Made by a program: the position numbers and the translations under genes
The notes under the pieces: generated by a model
Database searches by the model: none
What the model was told of the DNA's origin: nothing
What the model saw: the letters and a program-made list of their open reading frames with translations, nothing else
Source: Pseudonocardiales bacterium
Lineage (GTDB): Bacteria; Actinomycetota; Actinomycetes; Mycobacteriales; Pseudonocardiaceae
Direction: 5' to 3'
DNA: 64,000 nt
Assembly (NCBI GenBank): GCA_019243635.1
Contig: JAFAUB010000158.1
Location: forward strand, 1-64,000
Part shown: one piece after another, positions 17,807 to 26,267 of the stretch
Layout of the letters: the number at the start of each line of letters is the position of its first letter
Position numbering within the stretch: position 1 is the stretch's first letter

Positions 17807-17878
17807 CCGATGTGGAGGCATATCGGGGCTGTTCCGGACTCTATAGCCCCGATATGGAGACATATCGGGGCTATAGAG
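17807..17878. terminator. Tandem hairpins between the diguanylate cyclase gene and fbiC
   Basis: A perfect 18-bp stem with a GAGA loop is formed by 17839-17856 and 17861-17878. An imperfect copy of its core lies at 17807-17830: CCCGATGTGGAGGC followed by ATATCGGGGCT, against CCCGATATGGAGAC plus the same tail. The main hairpin spans the stop of the diguanylate cyclase gene on minus, so it is a good terminator for it. The second copy lies only 23 bp from the fbiC start and may fall in the fbiC leader. Confidence 0.7.
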
Positions 17879-19289
17879 GCGCGGGCGTCGCGAGACGTAC
17901 GCGGTCGCGGCCGGCGGCTTTGGCCGCCATCAGGGCGCCGTCGGCGGCAAGGAGCAGCTGGTCGATCTCGTCGCCGTCGTTGGGTCTGACCGCCGCCCCG
18001 ATCGACACCGATATGCCGTCCACCGTGACTGGCCGATCGAGTGGACCGTCGACCAGGACGCGCAGCCGCCTGATGCACTCGCGGATCCGGTCCGCGATGT
18101 GCTCGACCTGGGCGGTTCCCACACCGGGCAGCAGGATTACGAACTCTTCGCCGCCGAAGCGCCCGACCAGGTCGTAGGGCCGGGTTTGGCAGCGGAGCTC
18201 ATCGGCGACGGCGCGCAGCAGCTGATCGCCGACGAGATGCCCCATCCGGTCGTTGAACGACTTGAAATGATCCAGGTCCAGCATCAGCACTCCGAGCGGG
18301 TCGGCGAGCCGGCGGGCCCGTTCGAGCTCCCGGCCGGCCGCCTCGCGCCAGAAGCCCACTGTGAGCAGACCGGTCTTGCTGTCGGTGCGGGCGGCCTGCT
18401 GGAAGTGCGGTAGCAGTAATGCGCGGTGCAGCGCGAACACGGTGATCATGAGGACGGGGGTCAGCCACGGCTCCCAGGTCAGCATCAGGGCGAGCGCGGC
18501 TCCCAGCCCGAGCGAGGCCGCCACGACGACCTGCTCGCCTGAGTCGGGCGGGACTTGGCGGGCCGGCTGGAGCGGGTCGGATATTCTCACGGCGCCGACC
18601 ACCAATGCATAGTTGACCAGCCAGTAGACCACCCCGGCGCCGATCAGGACGGCGAGCCCCGGCGGGCCGTGCGGGATGATCGGGTACCCGGCGGGCTGGA
18701 GGAGTTGCAGGACTGCGACGGCGGCAGTGGACGCTAGCACCGTCGTCGCGCCAGAGAACAGCTTGCGGTACAGCCTGCCGGAGCCACCCCGGTACCAGGA
18801 GTGCAGGTAGACCACCACGGCGACGGCGAAGACCAGCGGTAGCGGAACCGACAGCGCCGCCGCGAAGATCCACAAGGAGGTGAGGTCCGTGAGCAGGCCG
18901 TTGCTCGTAGCGCGCTCACGCAGGCTCTCGATCCGGCGAACCGCTTCCCGGTGGACGGCCGCCCCGGCGAGCAGCAGCCCGAAGCGGAACAGATCGCCGG
19001 AGCGGACCGGTATCGCCGCGATCATCCCGGCGGCCAGCGCTACCGCGGCGATGTCCACGGCGAGGACATAGGCGATGACGACTTTCCGCTCGCGCCACAG
19101 CTTCCACCGCCGCAGGTGCGCAGCCATCAGGCTGCGCCCCGGTACGAGGCACTCGAACCCATCGAACCCATGGCTCACACTCACTAGGTCCCCCGGTAGT
19201 GACGTTGAGCGATCTCCCTCAGGGTAATCGGTGGGCGACTCTTTGTCATCCTCCGAGCGGAGTGCCACATCCAGCAGGCTTTTCGTCAC
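17871..19289 (-). CDS. Membrane-bound diguanylate cyclase (GGDEF domain)
   Basis: Makes cyclic di-GMP from two GTP. The N-terminal part, up to about residue 300, is a multi-span membrane domain with at least six hydrophobic segments. The C-terminal GGDEF domain carries LMLDLDHFKSFND and an intact FGGEEFVILLP active site. No EAL domain is present. The start at 19289 (GTG) lacks a clear ribosome binding site. GTG codons about 35-38 residues in follow GGGGGA and would remove the charged N-terminal tail, and ATG 19127 is another option, so the true start is uncertain. The stop lies inside a terminator hairpin. Confidence 0.88.
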   Translation of the reverse strand: MTKSLLDVALRSEDDKESPTDYPEGDRSTSLPGDLVSVSHGFDGFECLVPGRSLMAAHLRRWKLWRERKVVIAYVLAVDIAAVALAAGMIAAIPVRSGDLFRFGLLLAGAAVHREAVRRIESLRERATSNGLLTDLTSLWIFAAALSVPLPLVFAVAVVVYLHSWYRGGSGRLYRKLFSGATTVLASTAAVAVLQLLQPAGYPIIPHGPPGLAVLIGAGVVYWLVNYALVVGAVRISDPLQPARQVPPDSGEQVVVAASLGLGAALALMLTWEPWLTPVLMITVFALHRALLLPHFQQAARTDSKTGLLTVGFWREAAGRELERARRLADPLGVLMLDLDHFKSFNDRMGHLVGDQLLRAVADELRCQTRPYDLVGRFGGEEFVILLPGVGTAQVEHIADRIRECIRRLRVLVDGPLDRPVTVDGISVSIGAAVRPNDGDEIDQLLLAADGALMAAKAAGRDRVRLATPAPL

Positions 19290-19420
19290 TGTCAGCTATG
19301 GGGCACCGCTGAATGGGTTAATGCTACCGAGGAGCGGTGAGCCGGCATTTCCCGTGCGCCGAGCGCCGCTGGTATGAAGTGTCACCCAACGTTGCGTCAT
19401 GCGCCGGCGAGGGAGTGGTG

Positions 19421-20452
19421 GTGAGGAGACGAGGGCGACTGCCGGCCGTGCTTGCGTTGGTATGCGTGGTCCCCGCCATGGTGCTGTCCTGCTCCAGCGG
19501 TGCGCTCCCGACCCCGTCGCGGGCCCTCGCCCCGCCGGTCTCGCGGATTCCGGCCAGTCCGCTCGCGCCCAGTCCGCTCGCGCCGAGCTCGACCCCACCG
19601 AGCCCGCCCCCGGCTTCGCCGTTCACCGGCCTGCCCACCGACCTCGACGCGCCAGTACTCTGTGTCAAGATCGACAATACCGCGCAGGCCCGCCCACAAA
19701 GCGGACTCGAGCTGGCGGACCTGGTCTATGTCGAACCGGTCGAGGGCGGCCTGAGCCGGCTGCTCGCGGTGTATCAGTCCAGGGTTCCGTCGGTGGTGGG
19801 GCCGGTGCGCAGCACGCGCGCGTCCGACGTGCAGCTGCTGGCCAACTTCGGTCGGCCCGCGTTGGCGTTCTCCGGCGCGGCGCCCGTGGTCGGCGCGCTG
19901 GTGTCACACGCGCCGGTGCTTGACGTCTCGGCCTTGGCGCGGCCGGGCGACTATTACCGCGACCGGCGAAGGCCCATACCGCACAACCTCTATGGCGAGG
20001 CCAACCTGCTACGCCAGGGCGGCGCGCCACCGCGGGACATCGGGTTCCGTTTCGGGCCCACGCCGCCCGGCGGTCGTCCGGTGCCGGCGACCGAAGTCTG
20101 GTATCCGGCGACCACCATCGGGGTGCAGTGGGTGCCGGCGGAGGCTAGGTGGGTGATCTCCATGGACGGTACGCCGCTCACCTCCGCATCTGGACCGCGG
20201 CCCGGGGCGGCGACCGTGGTGCTGCAGCGGGTGTCGGTGCGTGACACCTCGGTCCGCGACGCCGCCGGGTCACCGTCGCCATTCGCGGCGACGGTGGGCG
20301 CCGGTGACGCGGTCGTGCTCCGCGACGGACTCGCCTTCACCGGGCGCTGGTCGCACCCGGCCCCAGACACGAGCACCATGTTCACCCTGCCGGATGGTTC
20401 ACCGTTGACCTTCGCGCCCGGCCCGGTGTGGGTGGTGCTGGCGCCGGCCTAG
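19421..20452 (+). CDS. DUF3048 lipoprotein
   Basis: 343 aa. A short Arg-rich n-region and hydrophobic core end in a lipobox-like VLSC, then a long Pro/Ser/Ala spacer leads to a DUF3048 domain (PVLCVKIDNTAQARPQSGL, later PVRSTRASDVQL). The family is anchored at the outer face of the membrane; its function is unknown, with homologues such as YerB in Bacillus. I chose the third of three consecutive GTG codons (19421) because GAGGGA lies 6 nt upstream and the signal peptide starts there; GTG 19337 would give an extra leader. Confidence 0.8.
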   Translation: MRRRGRLPAVLALVCVVPAMVLSCSSGALPTPSRALAPPVSRIPASPLAPSPLAPSSTPPSPPPASPFTGLPTDLDAPVLCVKIDNTAQARPQSGLELADLVYVEPVEGGLSRLLAVYQSRVPSVVGPVRSTRASDVQLLANFGRPALAFSGAAPVVGALVSHAPVLDVSALARPGDYYRDRRRPIPHNLYGEANLLRQGGAPPRDIGFRFGPTPPGGRPVPATEVWYPATTIGVQWVPAEARWVISMDGTPLTSASGPRPGAATVVLQRVSVRDTSVRDAAGSPSPFAATVGAGDAVVLRDGLAFTGRWSHPAPDTSTMFTLPDGSPLTFAPGPVWVVLAPA

Positions 20453-20504
20453 CCGTCGGCGGGGTCGCCGCAGTGACCTCCGACCCGCCCGGGTGGCACG
20501 GAGA

Positions 20505-20515
20505 TACCAGTGGTA
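20505..20515. promoter_or_regulatory. csoR: Candidate CsoR operator
   Basis: TACCA-G-TGGTA is a perfect short palindrome about 90 bp upstream of the csoR start, within a run of GGTA/TACC-rich sequence (20500-20555). CsoR operators are GC-rich palindromes containing TACC/GGTA half-sites, and csoR operons are autoregulated. Site identity is inferred. Confidence 0.35.
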
Positions 20516-20601
20516 CATCGATACGAGTGGGGGGTATGTTGGTACCTGGCAGGGGTATGACCGAGGGTTCACGAGCCGAGGGGTCGAGAGAGGGCAGCGC
20601 A

Positions 20602-20880
20602 GTGGCGAGCTACACGAAGGACCGGGACGCCTACCTCAACCGGCTCCGCCGGATCGAGGGCCAGATACGTGGTCTGCAGCGCATGGTGGAGCAGGACCAG
20701 TACTGCATCGATGTCCTGACCCAGGTCTCGGCCGCCACGAAGGCACTGCAATCCTTCGCGCTGGTTCTGCTCGAAGAACATATGGCTACCTGCGTGGTGG
20801 ACGCCGCGGCCGATCAGGCCGATGCCGGCGTCAAGGTCAAGGAAGCGGCCGACGCGATCGCTCGCCTGGTCCGCTCGTGA
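20602..20880 (+). CDS. csoR: Copper-sensing repressor CsoR
   Basis: 92-aa all-helical metal-sensing repressor of the CsoR/RcnR family (DUF156). The Cu(I) ligands Cys-His-Cys are visible as QYCIDVL and EEHMATCVV. In copper it leaves the DNA and releases the copper efflux genes, which follow directly here. GTG 20602 was chosen because the product then begins with the usual short tail before the LNRLRRIEGQIRG helix, and AGAGAGGG lies upstream; the longer open frame has no family counterpart. Confidence 0.93.
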   Translation: MASYTKDRDAYLNRLRRIEGQIRGLQRMVEQDQYCIDVLTQVSAATKALQSFALVLLEEHMATCVVDAAADQADAGVKVKEAADAIARLVRS

Positions 20881-20924
20881 CGCGCCGCGCGGCACACCGC
20901 AACGAGCCCGAGGAGGTCATCGAC

Positions 20925-21155
20925 ATGGGGGACACCGCCACCATCAGCGAGTACATCGTCACGGGGATGGTCTGCCAGCACTGCGTCTCGGCGGTGACGC
21001 GAGAGGTCGGCGCCATCGAGGGCGTGACCGATGTGCTGGTCGACCTCGCCACCGGCCGGGTCACCATCACCAGTGACAGGCCCCTGGACGATGTCGCGGT
21101 CCGCGCCGCGATCGACGAGGCCGGCTACGAGAGTTCCGCTGAGAGCTCCGGCTGA
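20925..21155 (+). CDS. copZ: Copper chaperone, CopZ type (HMA domain)
   Basis: 76-aa single heavy-metal-associated domain with the metal site GMVCQHC near the N-terminus. It shuttles Cu(I) in the cytoplasm and hands it to the ATPase encoded next. GAGGAGG precedes ATG 20925 at good spacing. It sits 44 bp after csoR and 2 bp before copA, so the three form one operon. Confidence 0.9.
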   Translation: MGDTATISEYIVTGMVCQHCVSAVTREVGAIEGVTDVLVDLATGRVTITSDRPLDDVAVRAAIDEAGYESSAESSG

Positions 21156-21157
21156 GC

Positions 21158-23389
21158 ATGTTTCACACCGGTGAGCGCAACCACCAGGTCGAGCTGGTGA
21201 TCGGTGGGATGACGTGTGCGTCCTGCGCGGCGCGCATCGAAAAGAAGCTCAACCGGCTCGAGGGAGTCAACGCCAGCGTCAACTACGCCACCGAGAAGGC
21301 CCGAGTCAGCTACGCCGACGGGGTCGCGCCTGAGGACCTCGTGGCGACCGTGACGCGCACCGGCTACACCGCCGAGCTACCTCAGTCCGCTGACACCGAG
21401 GGTGCCGACCTCCTCGTATTGCGGGAACGGCTGGTGGGTAGCGCCGTGCTGGCCACCCAAGTGATCGCGATGTCGATGGTGGCGATGGTGCCGGGCCTGC
21501 GGGTGCCGCACAACTTCGAGTCGCTGTCGCTTTTCCTCACCGTCCCGGTCGTGACGTGGGGGGCATGGCCCTTCCACCGGGCCGCGTGGCGGAACCTGCA
21601 GCACGGCGCGGCCACCATGGACACGCTGATCTCGATGGGTGTGTTGGCCGCGTTCCTGTGGAGCTGCTACGCATGGTTCGTCGGTAACGGCCTGTTCCCC
21701 CGGCACGAGGTCGTCGCCTCGGGGTACCACTCCCATGGCAAGGTCTACTTCGAGGTCGCCGCCGGCGTCACGGTGTTCCTGCTGGCCGGCCGCTACTTCG
21801 AAGCACGCTCCAAACGGCGCGCGGGCGCGGCGCTGCGCGCGTTGCTCGACCTCGGCGCCTCGGACGTCGCGGTGCTGCGAGGCGGGCGGGAGACGCGCAT
21901 CCCCATCGAGGCGCTCGTGGTCGGCGATGAGTTCGTGGTCCGCCCGGGGGAGAAGATCGCCACCGACGGGGAGGTGGTGGAGGGGTCCGCTGCGGTTGAC
22001 GAGAGCATGCTGACCGGTGAGTCGGTGCCGATCGAGGTCGGACCGGGTTCGGTCGTCATCGGTGGGACGGTGAACGCGTCCGGTCGGCTGCGGGTGCGGG
22101 CCTGTCGGGTCGGTACCCAGACTCGGCTCGCGCAGATAGCGCGGTTGGTGGAGGGCGCGCAGAGCGGCAAGGCCGAGGTGCAGCGGCTGGCTGACCGGGT
22201 CTCGGCGGTGTTCGTGCCAGTCGTGATCGTGCTCGCGGTGGCTACCCTGTGTGTCTGGCTGGTCGTCGGTGCCCCGGTCGGGACCGCGTTCGCCGCCGCG
22301 GTCGCGGTATTGATCGTCGCTTGTCCGTGTGCGCTCGGGCTGGCCACGCCCACCGCGCTGCTGGTCGGTACCGGTCGCGGTGCGCAGCTGGGCATCCTCA
22401 TCAGGGGACCCGAGGTGTTGGAGTGCACCCGGCGGGTGGACACCGTGTTGCTGGACAAGACCGGAACGGTGACCACGGGCGCGATGACTCTGGTCGATGT
22501 GCTGCCCGCGGCCGGCGAGAGCGTCGAGGAGGTGCTGGGCCGGGCCGCCGCGGTGGAGGATGCCTCGGAGCATCCCGTCGGCGCCGCGATCGCCGCCGGG
22601 GGTCGCCAGCGGCTGGGGACGCTGCCCGCGGTAGTCGGTTTCCGCTCGGTGCGGGGGCTGGGAGTGCACGGTGAGGTGCACGGTGGCGTGATGGTGGCGG
22701 TGGGTCGGCCGACCTGGTTGGCCGAGCGGTGGTCGGTGCCATTGCCTGACACGTTGGCTTCGGCCGCGGCCCAGGCGGAGGCCTGCGGCCGTACCGTCGT
22801 CGCGGTGGCGTGGGATGGCCGGATGCGTGGCCTGCTCTCGGTGGCCGACACGGTGAAGCAGAGCAGTGCCGAGGCGGTGCGCCTGCTGCGCGAGCTGGGG
22901 CTGATCCCGGTGCTGCTCACCGGTGATAATGAGACCGTTGCCCGCGCTGTGGCCGCTGAGGTCGGGATCGACACGGTGATCGCGGGGGTGCTGCCCGAAG
23001 ACAAGGTCGAACAGGTGCGCCGGCTCCAGCGGGCCGGTCGGATCGTGGCGATGGTCGGTGATGGGGTCAACGACGCTGCGGCGCTGGCCCAGGCTGATCT
23101 GGGGCTGGCCATGGGCACCGGCACCGATGCCGCCATCGAGGCCGGCGACCTCACTCTGGTACGCGGTGACCTGCGAGTGGTCGCCGATGCTATCCGGCTG
23201 TCCCGCCGCACCTTGCGCACCATCAAGGGCAACCTGTGCTGGGCCTTCGGCTACAACGTGGCCGCGCTCCCACTGGCCGCGACGGGCCTGCTCAACCCCA
23301 TGATCGCCGGAGCGGCGATGGCGTTCTCCTCGGTGTTCGTGGTGTCCAACAGCCTCCGCCTGCGCGGTTTCCACCCTCTGACCCCCTGA
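21158..23389 (+). CDS. copA: Cu(I)-exporting P1B-type ATPase CopA
   Basis: 743-aa copper-translocating ATPase. It has an N-terminal HMA domain with GMTCASC, membrane helices, an actuator domain with TGES, the CPC metal site in the membrane (VACPCALGLATP), the phosphorylation motif DKTGTVTTG, the HP motif (SEHPVG) and the C-terminal GDGVNDAAAL hinge. These are the full set for a P1B-1 pump exporting Cu(I). A His-containing loop between the second and third helices (SGYHSHGK) may add a metal site. Last gene of csoR-copZ-copA, closed by a strong hairpin. Confidence 0.96.
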   Translation: MFHTGERNHQVELVIGGMTCASCAARIEKKLNRLEGVNASVNYATEKARVSYADGVAPEDLVATVTRTGYTAELPQSADTEGADLLVLRERLVGSAVLATQVIAMSMVAMVPGLRVPHNFESLSLFLTVPVVTWGAWPFHRAAWRNLQHGAATMDTLISMGVLAAFLWSCYAWFVGNGLFPRHEVVASGYHSHGKVYFEVAAGVTVFLLAGRYFEARSKRRAGAALRALLDLGASDVAVLRGGRETRIPIEALVVGDEFVVRPGEKIATDGEVVEGSAAVDESMLTGESVPIEVGPGSVVIGGTVNASGRLRVRACRVGTQTRLAQIARLVEGAQSGKAEVQRLADRVSAVFVPVVIVLAVATLCVWLVVGAPVGTAFAAAVAVLIVACPCALGLATPTALLVGTGRGAQLGILIRGPEVLECTRRVDTVLLDKTGTVTTGAMTLVDVLPAAGESVEEVLGRAAAVEDASEHPVGAAIAAGGRQRLGTLPAVVGFRSVRGLGVHGEVHGGVMVAVGRPTWLAERWSVPLPDTLASAAAQAEACGRTVVAVAWDGRMRGLLSVADTVKQSSAEAVRLLRELGLIPVLLTGDNETVARAVAAEVGIDTVIAGVLPEDKVEQVRRLQRAGRIVAMVGDGVNDAAALAQADLGLAMGTGTDAAIEAGDLTLVRGDLRVVADAIRLSRRTLRTIKGNLCWAFGYNVAALPLAATGLLNPMIAGAAMAFSSVFVVSNSLRLRGFHPLTP

Positions 23390-23398
23390 TCCCCCTTC

Positions 23399-23462
23399 CG
23401 CCATTCGGAGCCGAGCTGCGGTCCCGGGACCCACACGGAGCGTCACCCGGCTCCGAATGGCG
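23399..23462. terminator. Bidirectional terminator, copA / HIT gene
   Basis: Arms 23399-23413 and 23448-23462 pair perfectly over 15 bp, with a 34-nt spacer that itself contains a GGTCCCGGGACC palindrome. It lies between two convergent genes, copA (plus) and the HIT gene (minus). Confidence 0.8.
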
Positions 23463-23476
23463 ATCTCTGGAGTGGT

Positions 23477-23902
23477 TCAGCCGGGTATCTGGTTGGTGTG
23501 GCCGGCCGTGCGTAGGGCTTCGCGTAGGGTGCTCGCGGCGGCATCCAGGTCGGCTGGGTCGGGGTTGTGGTCGGCTCCGTCGAAGTTGAAGTCGTCGATG
23601 GTCCACGTGGGGAACACGTGGACGTGCAGATGCGCTACCTCGAACCCGGCGACCACCAGGCCGGCCCGTGGCGCGTCGAAGCCTGCTTTCTGCGCCGCGC
23701 CGATGCGCCTGGCCACCACCATGAGATGGGCCATCAGCTCGTCGTCGGCATCGGTCCACTCGTCGACCTCGGCACGGGGGACGACCAGGGTGTGCCCAGG
23801 CCGCAGCGGAGCGATGGTGAGAAACGCGACGCAACATTCGTCACGCCAGATGAACCGGCCTGGGATCTCGCCCTCGATGATGCGGCTGAACAGCGTCGAC
23901 AC
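23477..23902 (-). CDS. HIT-family nucleotide hydrolase
   Basis: 141-aa histidine-triad protein. The triad HLHVHVFP is intact and RPGHTLVVP is the usual upstream strand. HIT proteins hydrolyse or transfer AMP from phosphoramidate-type nucleotides. A very strong ribosome binding site (AAGGAGGAGAA) precedes the GTG start. It is convergent with copA and codirectional with the NYN-like gene just upstream, so it could be co-transcribed with it. Confidence 0.9.
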   Translation of the reverse strand: MSTLFSRIIEGEIPGRFIWRDECCVAFLTIAPLRPGHTLVVPRAEVDEWTDADDELMAHLMVVARRIGAAQKAGFDAPRAGLVVAGFEVAHLHVHVFPTWTIDDFNFDGADHNPDPADLDAAASTLREALRTAGHTNQIPG

Positions 23903-23932
23903 GGTTCTCCTCCTTGGTGACAGTGCTGAAGA

Positions 23933-24355
23933 TCACGGTGCGGTGGAGTGTCCTAGCCAGGAGCGCAGCGCAGCGCCACCGTCCGCGGCTGGGTCGGTGG
24001 CGGTGATCCGGGGGCCGGCGAACGCCCGGGAGCGGCTTGAGATCCCGCCGACCAGTAACACCGGGCCGGGATGGCGTCGTGCCAGCTGCGCGAAGTCCCC
24101 GTCGCCGGTGGCCAGCAGCAGCGGCTGGTCATCGGCGTGGTATGCGCGGGCCAGCAGCAGGTCCGCGCCCTGCCAGCCGCTGGCCGGCAGAACCTGTGCC
24201 CGCGGCGACCAGTCGAGGGCCTCCAACGCGGTCGGCGCGCCGGCCACCACGACGTCGGCGGATGGTGCGGCCTGCAGTGCCGCGACGAGCAGACGCAGCC
24301 GCGGCACATCGAGGTTGTCCGCGTCGACCAGTACCTGCACGGATCGATCATGCAC
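23933..24355 (-). CDS. Small NYN/PIN-like nuclease domain protein
   Basis: 140 aa. The strand VQVLVDADNLD carries the first acidic pair and LLLATGDGDFAQL the later one, the pattern of NYN (PIN-like) metal-dependent ribonucleases. The domain is compact with no extra modules. The GTG at 24355 gives a product that begins just before the first strand; a start at 24388 would add 11 residues. It lies 30 bp upstream of the HIT gene and diverges from the acyltransferase gene. Substrate unknown. Confidence 0.65.
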   Translation of the reverse strand: MHDRSVQVLVDADNLDVPRLRLLVAALQAAPSADVVVAGAPTALEALDWSPRAQVLPASGWQGADLLLARAYHADDQPLLLATGDGDFAQLARRHPGPVLLVGGISSRSRAFAGPRITATDPAADGGAALRSWLGHSTAP

Positions 24356-24412
24356 CAGCCCGGTGGTACGGGTTTCTACGCCCTGCACGATCAGTTGTGC
24401 GAAGCTTCTCCG

Positions 24413-25768
24413 GTGCGGCTCACCGGACTCGACACGGCCTTTCTCTGCCTGGATCGCGATGTGTCACCGATGCACCTCGGCGCGTTGGCGATCTTCCGGC
24501 CGGTCGGTCTCGGTGATCCGGGGCGGGTGGTCGCTCTGCTGGCGGAGCGGGCCCAGCGAGTTCCCCAGCTGCGTCAGCGAGTGCAACCAGCCGGGTCTCC
24601 GCTGGCTGCCGCGACATGGTTCGATGATCCGGCATTCTGCGCCAAGGACCACATCCAGCTGCATCATCTCGACTGTGACGGCAGCCGTGAGGGCTCGGCG
24701 GCGTTGGCCGCCGAGCTGATGGTCGCTCCGCTGCGGCGGAGCCGTCCGCTGTGGGAGTTCCACGTGATCTCCGGTCTCGCCGGAGGCCGTCTCGCGGTGC
24801 TGTTCAAGATGCATCACGCACTCGGCGATGGGCTGAACGTGCTGGAGGTCGGGCTCCGGGTGCTGGACGAGGTCAGGTTGCGAGACGGTGGCGCCCGGAG
24901 TCGGGACGCCGCCGGTGCGGACTCGTCACCCTCGCCGGAACCGAGTGTGCCCGCGCGCCTGTGGCGGGTGCCCGGTGAGCTGCGCGGGGCGGTCAGGAGC
25001 GTGGTGGGGCAGCTGAACGACGTGACGAGCATCGCCGCTTCGGTGCTTCGCGGCGTCCGGCTACCGGCACCGGGCTCCCCGCTGGTGGTCTCCTCCTCGG
25101 GCCGGCGGGCGCTGGCGACCGCCCAGCTCGACCTTCGGCGGATACGCCGGATCCGGGCTCATTACGGCGGTACGGTGAACGACGTCCTGCTGTCGGTGGT
25201 GACCGGGGCGTTGCGGGACTGGCTCGTGGGCCGCGGCGACCCCGTCGAGGGGTTGATCCTTCGAGCGTTCGTCCCGGTCAGCCAGCGGGCGAGGTCGGGT
25301 AGCCGCATCGGGGGCAACCGGCTGTCCGGGTACCTCTGCGGGCTGCCGGTCGGAGAGCCCGACCCCGGCCGGCGGCTGCTCACGATCCGGCGCGCGATGC
25401 AGCTCTGCAAGGCCGCCGGGAGCCGCCGTGGCGCCGGTGCGATACCGGTGCTGGCCGACCGGTTGCCGGCCGCGCTGCACCGGGTGGCTGCCCCGGTGGC
25501 CGGTCAGGGCGCCTCGTTGCTGTTCGACCTGATGGTGACCAGTATCCCGGTGCCGAGTCTGCCGTTCACGCTGGACGGCACCGAGCTGGAGGAGGTCTTC
25601 CCGATCGCGCCGCTGGCGGCCGGCCAGGCCCTGGTCGTGGCGCTGTCCTGGTACCAGGACAGCGCGTATGTCGCTCTGCACGCCGATCGGGAGGGCCTGC
25701 CTGACGTGCGGCGGCTCGCCGAGGCGATCGGGCCCTCGGCGATCGAGCTGGAGCGTCGGTTACCCTGA
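24413..25768 (+). CDS. Wax ester synthase/diacylglycerol acyltransferase (WS/DGAT)
   Basis: 451-aa member of the WS/DGAT family, which esterifies long-chain alcohols or diacylglycerol with acyl-CoA to make storage lipids at the membrane. The N-terminus RLTGLDTAFLCLD and the catalytic HHALGDG motif are clear, and the C-terminal domain has the usual TSIPVPSLPFTLDG stretch. I place the start at GTG 24413, directly before the family N-terminus; ATG 24350 would add 21 residues and overlap the divergent gene. Followed 4 bp later by the YceI gene. Confidence 0.88.
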   Translation: MRLTGLDTAFLCLDRDVSPMHLGALAIFRPVGLGDPGRVVALLAERAQRVPQLRQRVQPAGSPLAAATWFDDPAFCAKDHIQLHHLDCDGSREGSAALAAELMVAPLRRSRPLWEFHVISGLAGGRLAVLFKMHHALGDGLNVLEVGLRVLDEVRLRDGGARSRDAAGADSSPSPEPSVPARLWRVPGELRGAVRSVVGQLNDVTSIAASVLRGVRLPAPGSPLVVSSSGRRALATAQLDLRRIRRIRAHYGGTVNDVLLSVVTGALRDWLVGRGDPVEGLILRAFVPVSQRARSGSRIGGNRLSGYLCGLPVGEPDPGRRLLTIRRAMQLCKAAGSRRGAGAIPVLADRLPAALHRVAAPVAGQGASLLFDLMVTSIPVPSLPFTLDGTELEEVFPIAPLAAGQALVVALSWYQDSAYVALHADREGLPDVRRLAEAIGPSAIELERRLP

Positions 25769-25772
25769 CCGG

Positions 25773-26261
25773 ATGCCACGTTTCGACGCCGCAGCGGTGG
25801 ACTGCCGGGTATCGGTCTTTCGTGAGGGGCTGCTGACCTCATTCGGCCACGACGTGACCCTACAGGTGACGAACCTGTCCCTGGACATCGGGGACGACGA
25901 CGGGATCACAGCCGACTTCGACCCGGGCTCGCTGCGGGTGACGACTGATATCTCGGAGTCTGATCGAAAGGACATCGAGAAAAACGCCGAGAAGGTGCTC
26001 GACCCCCGGAAGTATCCGAAGATCCAGTTCCGCTCGGTGTCGGTGGTGCGCGACGGCGACCGGGCGCGCATCGAGGGAGACCTCACGCTGCACGGCGTGA
26101 CGAGCCCGATCTCGCTCGAGGCGCGCGACGAGGGCGCACGGTGGAACGCCACGACCATTCTTGATCAGCGCAAGTTCGGCATCAAGCCGTTTTCCGCCAT
26201 GCTCGGCGCGCTCAAGGTCAAGCCCGAGGTAGAGGTGAACATCAGCGTCCCGCACTCGTGA
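25773..26261 (+). CDS. YceI-family protein
   Basis: 162-aa lipocalin-like beta-barrel protein of the YceI family, which binds isoprenoid or other lipid-like molecules. VFREGLLTSFGHDVTL, the DVL-like DPRKYPKIQFRS and the GDLTLHGVTSPI strand are typical. No signal peptide is seen, so it is probably cytoplasmic, unlike E. coli YceI. It starts 4 bp after the acyltransferase stop and is likely co-expressed with it; the pair may handle hydrophobic substrates. The next gene on minus is a lycopene cyclase. Confidence 0.87.
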   Translation: MPRFDAAAVDCRVSVFREGLLTSFGHDVTLQVTNLSLDIGDDDGITADFDPGSLRVTTDISESDRKDIEKNAEKVLDPRKYPKIQFRSVSVVRDGDRARIEGDLTLHGVTSPISLEARDEGARWNATTILDQRKFGIKPFSAMLGALKVKPEVEVNISVPHS

Positions 26262-26267
26262 CAGAAG

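Noticed and set aside
21377..23446. Long minus-strand open frame opposite copA
   Set aside because: Low-complexity His/Arg/Gly-rich shadow of copA, which is fully explained by a canonical P1B ATPase on plus.
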